Shown here: piece after piece, positions 1-6,088 of the stretch | Numbering within the stretch: position 1 is the stretch's first letter | Layout: each line of letters begins with the position of its first letter | Assembly (NCBI GenBank): GCA_964492825.1 | Contig: CAZBLP010000059.1 | Span: forward strand, 1-10,460 | Direction: 5' to 3' | Origin: CAZBLP01 sp964492825 | Lineage (GTDB): Bacteria > DYJV01 | Length of the DNA stretch: 10,460 nt | Notes under the pieces: model-generated | Databases searched by the model: none | What the model was told of the DNA's origin: nothing | The model's input: the letters and a program-made list of their open reading frames with translations, nothing else | Made by a program: the position numbers and the translations under genes

Positions 1-214
1 TTCCCGTATCATATACAGTACCTTCAGGGCATTGAGAACCATCTGCTACACAAGTACCTTTAGCCTCGTCATATTCCGTACCTTCAGGGCATTGAACATT
101 ATTCGCAACACAAGTGCCTTTATCCTCGTCATATTCTGTACCTTCAGGACATTGAGAACCATCTGCTACACAAGTGCCTTTAGCCTCGTCATATTCTGTG
201 CCTTCAGGGCATTG
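1..214 (-). repeat. 60-bp in-frame tandem repeat encoding a 20-residue Cys module
   Basis: The period is exactly 60 bp. Units lie at 214-155, 154-95, 94-35, and 34 to the window edge (partial). The encoded unit is QCPEGTEYDEAKGTCVADGS; units 1 and 3 are identical in protein. Unit 2 has Asp for Ala in the middle and ends ANNV instead of ADGS. Unit 4 starts QCPEGTVYDTG, so it diverges early. Each full unit has two Cys separated by 12 residues. Units differ by scattered synonymous changes (for example TGC/TGT, GGC/GGT, ACA/ACG), so the array is not freshly duplicated but is still highly similar at DNA level. Total copy number is unknown because the array is cut by the window. Confidence 0.93.
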
Positions 215-532
215 AAAACCATCTGTCCCCTCATTTCCGCTATAATCAGTATTCTCTCCTGCATCAACCAAATCTAAAGAGATTGATCCGTCTTCTTTTT
301 GATTCAATTTTAAATCCAACCAATACACTTTTTCACTAACTTCTGCACAAGGAACCCTCATAATACCGGTTAAAAAATTATAAGTTGCAAGACAGCTATT
401 ACTCATTACAGATTGATCTGAAGCAAAGGCAGCAGGTATTGCATTGCTTTCAGTCTTCTGCCCAGCTAAAACTAAGTTGCTAAAAACAAATAAAAAACTT
501 AACACTACAAAAACTTTAAATAATTTTTTCAT
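1..532 (-). CDS. Exported cysteine-rich tandem-repeat protein, 5' part (3' end beyond window)
   Basis: I read this minus-strand frame by hand. ATG is at 532, preceded by a purine-rich ribosome binding site (GGGGAG at 543-538, 5-nt spacer), and 177 codons stay open to the window edge. Residues 1-23 form a Sec signal peptide: Lys2, Lys3 and Lys6, a hydrophobic core, and a V-L-A cleavage site before Gly24. There is no lipobox Cys, so a periplasmic, secreted or surface protein is expected. Residues 25-106 form a non-repeat domain with Cys47 and Cys62 in a C-x-A-T-Y...T-G...V-P-C pattern, which I recall from small bacterial exported proteins of unknown function. An acidic Asp/Glu/Asn/Gly-rich linker follows. 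From residue 107 a 20-residue unit with two Cys repeats at least 3.5 times. The function is unknown. The repeats could be small disulphide-bonded modules resembling short EGF-like or chitin-binding-like Cys motifs. The gene lies downstream of tRNA-Asn on the same strand. Reading frame and signal peptide are secure; the role is not. Confidence 0.85.
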   Translation of the reverse strand, partial: MKKLFKVFVVLSFLFVFSNLVLAGQKTESNAIPAAFASDQSVMSNSCLATYNFLTGIMRVPCAEVSEKVYWLDLKLNQKEDGSISLDLVDAGENTDYSGNEGTDGFQCPEGTEYDEAKGTCVADGSQCPEGTEYDEDKGTCVANNVQCPEGTEYDEAKGTCVADGSQCPEGTVYDTG

Positions 533-601
533 TTTTTCTCCCCTTTCCTATTATTATTTGTCAGAAATGAATAAATCTATTTTTTTAATAAAACAAAAAT
601 A

Positions 602-630
602 ATAATATGTATGTAATCTAAATTACACAA
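602..630 (-). promoter_or_regulatory. Candidate sigma70 promoter of the exported repeat protein
   Basis: Read on the minus strand: TTGTGT (-35, 630-625), a 17-bp spacer, then TATTAT (-10, 607-602). This predicts a start near 595 and a leader of about 60 nt before ATG 532. The -10 is 5/6 to consensus and the -35 only 3/6. The call rests on exact spacing and position in a very AT-rich region, so chance is a real possibility. Confidence 0.42.
612..627. promoter_or_regulatory. 16-bp inverted repeat, candidate operator overlapping the promoter
   Basis: TGTAAT-CTAA-ATTACA is an inverted repeat with perfect 6-bp arms and a 4-bp centre. It fills the spacer and touches the -35 of the candidate promoter at 602-630. 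The size and symmetry fit a dimeric helix-turn-helix regulator. It does not match the FNR consensus (TTGAT-N4-ATCAA) or CRP (TGTGA-N6-TCACA), so the regulator is not identified. Confidence 0.3.
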
Positions 631-680
631 ATGTTCTTTAAAAAGGTAATTGAGCTGAGAATTTGATACGATTATAAAAA

Positions 681-756
681 TGGCTCCCCAGGCCGGACTC
701 GAACCAGCGACCCAATGATTAACAGTCATTTGCTCTACCGACTGAGCTACTGGGGA
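681..756 (-). tRNA. tRNA-Asn (anticodon GTT)
   Basis: The 76-nt minus-strand cloverleaf has acceptor strands TCCCCAG (756-750) and CTGGGGA, a D-arm with AGCTCAGTCGGTAGAGC, anticodon loop CTGTTAA (725-719) with anticodon GTT (complement of 723-721), and a T-arm GGTTCGAGTCC. The discriminator is G and the 3' CCA is encoded (683-681). A T-run follows directly (680-676 on the complement). It decodes AAC and AAU. It lies 58 bp downstream of tRNA-Leu on the same strand and has its own candidate promoter in that gap. Confidence 0.97.
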
Positions 757-774
757 GCATCAAGAGAGATGTCA

Positions 775-801
775 CTTATAAAAATAATTCTGATTTGTCA
801 A
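775..801 (-). promoter_or_regulatory. Candidate promoter for tRNA-Asn
   Basis: On the minus strand TTGACA (801-796, perfect -35) is followed after 15 bp by TATAAG (780-775, 5/6 to the -10 consensus). A start near 768 would leave a short leader before the tRNA-Asn 5' end at 756. The 15-bp spacer is shorter than the usual 16-18 bp, which lowers confidence, but both boxes are strong and the position suits a stable-RNA promoter. Confidence 0.5.
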
Positions 802-814
802 GAAAAAAATAAAA

Positions 815-901
815 TGCCTAGGGCCGGACTCGAACCGGCACGGAGCTAAAACTCCGAGGGATTTTAAGTCCCTTGCGTCTACCAAATTCCGCCACCCAGG
901 C
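815..901 (-). tRNA. tRNA-Leu (anticodon TAA)
   Basis: This 87-nt class II tRNA is on the minus strand. The acceptor GCCTGGG (901-895) pairs with CCTAGGC, including one G-U pair. The D-arm contains GGTAGACGC, the anticodon stem-loop is AGGGA-CTTAAAA-TCCCT with anticodon TAA (complement of 866-864), and the long variable arm is CGGAG-TTTTAG-CTCCG. The T-arm contains GGTTCGAGTCC. The discriminator is A at 815. The next bases are TTT, so CCA is not encoded and must be added by a nucleotidyltransferase, unlike the neighbouring tRNA-Asn. It decodes UUA/UUG. Confidence 0.97.
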
Positions 902-952
902 ATTGAATTCGTCACGGGCTTAACACAATAAATTTTAAAAATCAAGAAAATT

Positions 953-1729
953 TTATAAATAGTTTAATGCTTCTTTAGCTTCTTTTCTAACTATAAATGC
1001 CCTGTCCCATTCATAATTTTCATCTTCGCCTAAAAGTCTTTTGCAAATTATTTTAAGTTTTTCTTTTTTTTCACTACTTAAAAAATCTGATTTAGCTATC
1101 TTAGCCAGACTTCTTACAGCTTTGGCTCTGATTGGCGCTTTAAAATCAGCAACCCTGTTAATAAGAATATTAAAAATAGTTTCAATTAAAATTGGGTCAA
1201 CATCATTAGGTTTGAGAGTTTCAAAAACTTTTCCAAGAGTTCTGGTAGCCGTATCTCTGATTTCGTCATTTTGCGAGCTTGCTTCTGAAATAATCAAAGG
1301 TAAAGACTTAACAATATATTTATCTTTTACTTTACTAAGAGCATAAAGAATAAAAGATCTTGTATCTCCTGATTCTGTTTTTTGATATTCCTCCATAAGA
1401 GGATCCACTGCATCTTTGCCAATCAAGCCTAAAACTCTCGCATAATCAAGAGCTGCTTTCATATCTGTCTCTGCAAGATTTTTTATGCAATAGGGAATAA
1501 TTTTTTTACCAAACTGACTTAAAACTTTTATTGCTTTATCTTTTACTTCTATCATCTCAGGGTGATCACCAAGGTCAATAAAGAAAAGAGCACTAATAAC
1601 ATCTTCTATAACTTCAGCGGGAATAATCCCTATATTGTTTGCAACTTCTTCAAGTGCTGCTAAAATCTTTTCTTTGTTTTCGCTTGAAAGCATGTTAATT
1701 AAATTATCAACATCAATTTTCTTTCCCAT
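953..1729 (-). CDS. HEAT-repeat-like all-helical protein, 258 aa
   Basis: The start ATG at 1729 is set by a strong AAGGAGG (1742-1736) with a 6-nt spacer. There is no signal peptide or membrane segment, so a cytoplasmic protein is expected. The sequence is a run of amphipathic helix pairs, roughly residues 20-33, 62-82, 88-112, 121-148, 153-190, 198-231 and 238-256. Several carry the HEAT-type pattern of R-x-x-A-x-x-x-L around small residues (for example near 158-168 and 201-211). Such alpha-solenoids are usually protein-interaction scaffolds. No catalytic motif is visible, and I do not recognise a specific family. It is divergently transcribed from the alpha-glucan genes, and its stop lies only 51 bp upstream of tRNA-Leu, so read-through into the tRNAs is possible. 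The function is not assignable from sequence. An ORF on the opposite strand at 1041-1346 is a shadow of this gene. Confidence 0.88.
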   Translation of the reverse strand: MGKKIDVDNLINMLSSENKEKILAALEEVANNIGIIPAEVIEDVISALFFIDLGDHPEMIEVKDKAIKVLSQFGKKIIPYCIKNLAETDMKAALDYARVLGLIGKDAVDPLMEEYQKTESGDTRSFILYALSKVKDKYIVKSLPLIISEASSQNDEIRDTATRTLGKVFETLKPNDVDPILIETIFNILINRVADFKAPIRAKAVRSLAKIAKSDFLSSEKKEKLKIICKRLLGEDENYEWDRAFIVRKEAKEALNYL

Positions 1730-1762
1730 CAGTATCCTCCTTTGAATTTATTTTTCTTTTTT

Positions 1763-1790
1763 AACATAATTTTATATTTTTATCAAACAA
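1763..1790 (-). promoter_or_regulatory. Weak candidate promoter for the HEAT-like gene
   Basis: On the minus strand TTGTTT (1790-1785), a 16-bp spacer and TATGTT (1768-1763) lie just upstream of the ribosome binding site at 1742-1736. Box matches are 3/6 and 4/6 in an extremely AT-rich stretch, so this is only a best guess for where transcription begins. Confidence 0.28.
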
Positions 1791-1823
1791 ATATTATTTA
1801 AAATGGCACGTAGTAAAGACATA

Positions 1824-1852
1824 TTGACCATCGTGATTGGAAACTAAATAAT
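1824..1852 (+). promoter_or_regulatory. Upstream promoter P1 of the alpha-glucan operon
   Basis: TTGACC (1824-1829, 5/6 to consensus), a 17-bp spacer and AATAAT (1847-1852, 5/6) predict a start near 1859 and a leader of about 100 nt before ATG 1963. It lies in a locally more GC-rich patch of the divergent intergenic region. Confidence 0.5.
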
Positions 1853-1883
1853 TATTGTCTTAAACAGTTTCAAAAAAATTTAA

Positions 1884-1912
1884 TTGATTTATTTTTAAAA
1901 ACAAACTATAAT
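1884..1912 (+). promoter_or_regulatory. Downstream promoter P2 of the alpha-glucan operon
   Basis: TTGATT (1884-1889, 4/6), a 17-bp spacer and a perfect TATAAT (1907-1912) predict a start near 1919, about 44 nt before ATG 1963. It lies exactly 60 bp downstream of P1. This is the best promoter candidate in the window. Confidence 0.65.
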
Positions 1913-1950
1913 ATGATTTTTTAGTAAAAAAGCAATAAATGAACCATTAC

Positions 1951-1955
1951 AGGAG
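1951..1955 (+). promoter_or_regulatory. Ribosome binding site fixing the first GH57 start at 1963
   Basis: AGGAG lies 7 nt before ATG 1963. The earlier in-frame ATG at 1939 has only A/T-rich sequence upstream and would place this AGGAG inside the coding region, so 1963 is the likely start. Confidence 0.8.
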
Positions 1956-1962
1956 TTTCATA

Positions 1963-4044
1963 ATGTATGTTGCATTTTTATGGCATATGCATCAACCTTT
2001 TTACAAAGACTTGATTAAGAATAACTATGTTATGCCATGGACTTTTTTACATGCTATAAAAGATTACTTTGATATGATTGAAATTGTTAATGAATTTGAC
2101 AGTATAAAGTTAAATTTTAACTTTGTTCCATCTCTAATAGAGCAAATACAAGATTACTCAAAAGGCTCCAATTCTGATTATTTTCTTAAAACTTTAAAAA
2201 AAGATGTTGCTTTTTTAAATGAACAAGAAAAAGAATATCTTTTAAAGCAGCTTTTTTGTGCAAATTATGACAATATGATAAAATCATTTCCAAGATATCG
2301 GGAACTATTCATTAAAAGTAAAGACAATTCTGTTTTCTCAGATCAAGACTTTCTTGACCTTGAAATTTTATACCTAATCTCATGGTGCGGATTTTACATT
2401 AGAAAAAAATCAGAATTAATTGGAGAACTAATTAAAAAAGGTAAAAATTTTTCCGAATACAATAAGCAAGTACTTATAGACGAGTTGTTCTATTATGTTG
2501 GAACTATTTTAGACAAATATAAAAATTCCCAGATAAACAGTAAAGTAGAAATTTCAACTTCACCTTATTTTCATCCAATATTGCCGCTTTTAATAGAGCC
2601 TTCTGTTGCAAAGGTTTCAATGCCTAATGTAAATCTGCCCAACATTAATAACAACTTTAAGGACGATGCTATCAACCAAATAAAAACAGGTATAGAAAAA
2701 TATCAAGAAGTATTTTCTGTCACACCAAATGGTATGTGGCCGTCAGAAGGTTCCGTTAGTGAAGAAACAGTTGCAATTATAGGACAAAACAACATTAAAT
2801 GGATAGCAACAGACGAAGATATTTTATTTTTATCTCATAAGCATTTATCTAAAAAAGAGCTTTATTATCCATATAATTTTAAAGACGTTAATATTTTTTT
2901 CAGAGACAAAGAATTGTCAAATTTAATTGGCTTTAAATATTCAAAATGGGATTATAAAGATGCTGCAATAGACTTTTACAGTAGATTGAAAAAAATAGAA
3001 AATGAAGTAAAAGATGATAATGCTATTATAAGTATTATTTTAGATGGTGAAAATTGCTGGGAATTTTACAAAGATAACGGTATTCCATTTTTAAGGGAAG
3101 TCTACAAATTAATTGAAAAAGATAATTCCCTGGCATTTACAACTTATTCAGATTATTTAGAATCATATCAAAGCGACAGGTTTTTACATTATCTCCATCC
3201 TGGCTCATGGATAAATGCAAATTATGGGATTTGGATTGGACATCCTGAAGAAAACAAAGCATGGGAGCTGCTTTCAGATGCCAAAAAAGTTCTTATGCAA
3301 AGAAAAGAAGTTGTTTCAAAAGATAAATTCAGTTTAGCTTATAAAGAATTACTGATTGCTGAAGGCTCCGATTGGTTTTGGTGGTATGGCGATGATTTTT
3401 ATTCCCAAATGAGTGATAAATTTGATTCATTATTTAGGAGCCATATTGCAAATGTGTATTCTTTTTTAAATGAAGATATACCATTTAATGTTTTCCAACC
3501 AATAAAGAATTTTTTAAAAACAGAATATATCAAAGAACCAGTTGATATAATTAATCCAATAATAGACGGACAGGTTAAAAACTATCTTGAGTGGCTTTCA
3601 GCAGGTATTTATTACTTATCCCAGAATAGCTCAACAATGCATTACGGAGACGGTTATTTCACAAAGCTATATTTTGGATTTAACACAGAGTATCTTTTTT
3701 TAAGAATTGATACCAAAGGAGATGCAAAGGAAACTTTAAGAAATAATATTCTTGAAATTAATATTGAAAATCATCATTATTACAATTTATTGTATGATTT
3801 CAACAATGATAATGTGAAGTTGTTTGCAGATAAATTAGAAAAAAAACACAACATTAAATTAGCTTGTGATAAAATTTTAGAAATAGCAATCCCATATAGC
3901 GATATTCTCGTTAATATGGGTGGAAAATTAAATATTACACTTGAGTTAATTAATAAAGATAAAATAATTGAACGTGCTCCCTATGAATCTGCTGTTACAA
4001 TAAGGGTTCCTAAAAATATCTATCTTGAATACTGGAGTGTGTAA
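1963..4044 (+). CDS. GH57 glycoside hydrolase, amylopullulanase/alpha-amylase type, 693 aa
   Basis: This is a retaining alpha-glucan hydrolase or transferase of family GH57, with no signal peptide and therefore presumably acting on cytoplasmic glycogen or maltodextrin. Numbering is from ATG 1963. The conserved regions are HMHQP (8-12), STSPYFHPILP (199-209), GMWPSEG (257-263) with Glu262 as predicted nucleophile, LDGEN (360-364) with Asp361 as predicted acid/base, and AEGSDWFWWYGDD (466-478). The WPSEG and SDWFWWYG signatures resemble GH57 amylopullulanases and alpha-amylases rather than 4-alpha-glucanotransferases or branching enzymes. Residues from about 530 to the end, beginning INPIIDG, look like a beta-rich accessory domain and contain an FGF..EYLFLRID strand pattern. 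It is first in a tight operon and ends 1 nt before the next GH57 gene. Family and catalytic pair are strong from motifs; alpha-1,4 versus alpha-1,6 specificity cannot be read from the sequence. Confidence 0.9.
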   Translation: MYVAFLWHMHQPFYKDLIKNNYVMPWTFLHAIKDYFDMIEIVNEFDSIKLNFNFVPSLIEQIQDYSKGSNSDYFLKTLKKDVAFLNEQEKEYLLKQLFCANYDNMIKSFPRYRELFIKSKDNSVFSDQDFLDLEILYLISWCGFYIRKKSELIGELIKKGKNFSEYNKQVLIDELFYYVGTILDKYKNSQINSKVEISTSPYFHPILPLLIEPSVAKVSMPNVNLPNINNNFKDDAINQIKTGIEKYQEVFSVTPNGMWPSEGSVSEETVAIIGQNNIKWIATDEDILFLSHKHLSKKELYYPYNFKDVNIFFRDKELSNLIGFKYSKWDYKDAAIDFYSRLKKIENEVKDDNAIISIILDGENCWEFYKDNGIPFLREVYKLIEKDNSLAFTTYSDYLESYQSDRFLHYLHPGSWINANYGIWIGHPEENKAWELLSDAKKVLMQRKEVVSKDKFSLAYKELLIAEGSDWFWWYGDDFYSQMSDKFDSLFRSHIANVYSFLNEDIPFNVFQPIKNFLKTEYIKEPVDIINPIIDGQVKNYLEWLSAGIYYLSQNSSTMHYGDGYFTKLYFGFNTEYLFLRIDTKGDAKETLRNNILEINIENHHYYNLLYDFNNDNVKLFADKLEKKHNIKLACDKILEIAIPYSDILVNMGGKLNITLELINKDKIIERAPYESAVTIRVPKNIYLEYWSV
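4034..4037 (+). promoter_or_regulatory. Ribosome binding site for TTG start at 4046
   Basis: GGAG lies within the last codons of the upstream GH57 gene, 8 nt before TTG 4046. It selects this start over the TTG at 4025 and the GTG at 4037. The upstream stop (4042-4044) sits between site and start, an arrangement that favours translational coupling. Confidence 0.65.
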
Positions 4045-4045
4045 T

Positions 4046-6073
4046 TTGGATATTCTTTTTGGAATACATTGTCACCAGCCTGTAAATAACTTCCACCAAG
4101 TGGTTAAAGAAGCCACTGAAAAGTCTTATTTCCCCTTTTTAAATATTTTAAAAGATTTTAAAAATATAAGGATCAACGTTCATATTAGCGGCTGGCTCTT
4201 TCAATGGTTTAAAGATTACCATAATCCCACTTTCAATCTTTTAAAAAAACTTTCAGACAATAATCAGATTGAATTTTTTTCAGCTGGTTTTTATGAGCCT
4301 ATCTTAACTGTTATACCTGAAAAAGATGCTGAAATTCAGATAAAAAAATTAAATAAATTTATTAAAGACAATTTTGGACAGTCCCCTCAAGGTTTATGGC
4401 TTACAGAAAGGGTTTGGGAAGATAAATTAATAAAGCTACTTGTAAATTGCAATATAAAATATGTTGTTGTTGATGATTATCACTTTTTTGCATCAGGTTT
4501 TACTGAAAATTCTTTAAAAGGTTACTATTTAACTGAAGATTCCGGTAATGAACTTGCAATTTTTCCCATTAGCCAGAAATTGCGCTATTTAATACCTTTT
4601 AAATCAATTGATGAAATAGAAAATTTTTTAAGAACACTCGATTTTGGTGTAATTTTTGATGATGGTGAAAAGTTTGGATTATGGCCGAAAACTTACCAAT
4701 GGGTTTACGAAAAAAACTGGTTAAAAGATTTTTTCCATTTATTGGATAGCGGTGATTTTATTAACTCTCTTACTTTTCAGGATTATTTTCATAATAATAA
4801 ACCTACTGGTAGAGTATATCTGCCTGAGGTTTCATATTACGAAATGGGTGAATGGAGTTTAGATTCATCGTTTATTGAGGAATTAGAAAAATTTAAAAAA
4901 AATTTTAATTTATCTGAAAATGAAAATAAGTATCTCAGAGGCGGTATATGGAAAAATTTTTTAATAAAATATGAAGAAGCCAATAATATACATAAAAAAA
5001 TTATTTACATAAGTAATAAAATAAAAAACAAAAATCTTAAAGATAAAGCATATAATCTGCTTTTACAGGCACAATGCAACGACTGTTTATGGCACGGAAT
5101 CTTTGGCGGCATATATCTTCCTAATTTAAGAGATAATGCCTATCTGGCATTAAACGCTGCTGAGAATTTATTAAAAAACAACAAATCTGAATCTGAACTA
5201 CTTGATGTAAATAAAGATGGATATGAAGAACTAATCTTAAAAAATAGCAAAATAACTGCATCAGTATCATCTAAATTCAGTGGTGCATTATTTGAATTTT
5301 CAGATAGAAACTCATGCTTTAATATTTTAAACACACTTACAAGAAGAAGAGAATTTTATCATAATAATATTTTGAAACCAAAGTCTAATAAAGAGAATAG
5401 CAACAAAATAGCAACTATCCACGAAATAGACTTTGAAGTTACAGAAGAAATAAAAAAAGATTTGATTTTTGATAAATTTCTGAAATATAGTTTTGTAGAT
5501 ATCTTTTCGTCAAATGATATTACTTTTAATGATTATAAAAACAACAAATTTAGTATAATTTCAGATTTCCACAACAAACCTTACAAATTTTTCAGTAACA
5601 ACACATTATTTTGTAATGGGAATATAAAACTTTTTAATTATAATTTCCCTGTTAAAATAGAAAAAGCCTATTATTTAAATAATAGCTCTCTTAATGTATC
5701 AATTACAGCAAAAAATTTAAGCTTTTTATACTTTGACATTTTTTACATTGTGGAGCTAAATTTTTTCTTTCCTGGGCACAGTAAAAAACAAAGTTACATT
5801 AAATTTGCAAATAATAAATTCAAAGTTGAAACTGAAATTGAAATTGAAAATTTAAATGAATTTTCTGTGTATGACGATGTTATTGAAAATAGTTTAAAAA
5901 TTGAAGCAGACAAAAAATTTAAGCTTTTTTCTTATCCATTCTATTCTGTTTCCAAAAGTGAAAAAGCATATGACAAAATATATCAGGGCTCTACATTTGC
6001 CCTTATTTTTCCATTTGATTACAAAAAAAATGAGGAGAGAAATTATAAAATTAATGTTGAATTTGAATACTAA
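4046..6073 (+). CDS. GH57 4-alpha-glucanotransferase / alpha-amylase, 675 aa
   Basis: This enzyme is predicted to transfer or hydrolyse alpha-1,4-glucan chains in the cytoplasm, with release of short sugars including glucose. From TTG 4046 the protein opens MDILFGIHCHQP, matching how this family begins. Its motifs closely follow the Thermococcus litoralis 4-alpha-glucanotransferase type: HCHQP (8-12), FSAGFYEPIL (78-87), GLWLTERVWE (116-125) with Glu121 as predicted nucleophile, FDDGEKFGLWP (204-214) with Asp206 as predicted acid/base, and QCNDCLWHGIFGGIYLP (343-359). Domains in order are the GH57 barrel (about 1-290), a helical middle domain (about 295-380), and the long beta-sandwich C-terminal domain of AmyA/glucanotransferases (about 385-675), including the LTRRREFYH stretch at 431-439. 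It differs clearly from its upstream neighbour, so this is not a recent tandem duplication. Family assignment is firm; transferase versus amylase activity remains open. Confidence 0.91.
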   Translation: MDILFGIHCHQPVNNFHQVVKEATEKSYFPFLNILKDFKNIRINVHISGWLFQWFKDYHNPTFNLLKKLSDNNQIEFFSAGFYEPILTVIPEKDAEIQIKKLNKFIKDNFGQSPQGLWLTERVWEDKLIKLLVNCNIKYVVVDDYHFFASGFTENSLKGYYLTEDSGNELAIFPISQKLRYLIPFKSIDEIENFLRTLDFGVIFDDGEKFGLWPKTYQWVYEKNWLKDFFHLLDSGDFINSLTFQDYFHNNKPTGRVYLPEVSYYEMGEWSLDSSFIEELEKFKKNFNLSENENKYLRGGIWKNFLIKYEEANNIHKKIIYISNKIKNKNLKDKAYNLLLQAQCNDCLWHGIFGGIYLPNLRDNAYLALNAAENLLKNNKSESELLDVNKDGYEELILKNSKITASVSSKFSGALFEFSDRNSCFNILNTLTRRREFYHNNILKPKSNKENSNKIATIHEIDFEVTEEIKKDLIFDKFLKYSFVDIFSSNDITFNDYKNNKFSIISDFHNKPYKFFSNNTLFCNGNIKLFNYNFPVKIEKAYYLNNSSLNVSITAKNLSFLYFDIFYIVELNFFFPGHSKKQSYIKFANNKFKVETEIEIENLNEFSVYDDVIENSLKIEADKKFKLFSYPFYSVSKSEKAYDKIYQGSTFALIFPFDYKKNEERNYKINVEFEY

Positions 6074-6088
6074 AAATCAGGAGCTTTA

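Noticed and set aside
32..277. Plus-strand 81-codon ORF with Cys/Phe-rich repeats
   Set aside because: It is the antisense reading of the 60-bp repeats. The period is a multiple of three, so a frame without stops stays open in every unit. It has no ribosome binding site, while the minus-strand frame has a signal peptide and a ribosome binding site.
691..836. 15-bp direct repeat GGCCGGACTCGAACC at 691-705 and 822-836, considered as attachment-site duplication
   Set aside because: Both copies are the conserved T-arm of the two tRNAs. No integrase or element boundary was seen.
902..952. Possible tRNA-Leu promoter (TTGATT at 945-940 on the minus strand)
   Set aside because: No acceptable -10 lies at 15-18 bp spacing (GTTAAG, TTAAGC or TAAGCC only), so it was not listed as a feature.
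1803..1847. Mini-ORF of 14 codons (MARSKDILTIVIGN) in a locally more GC-rich patch of the divergent intergenic region
   Set aside because: It has no ribosome binding site and overlaps the P1 promoter boxes. Its length is expected by chance, so I kept the promoter reading.
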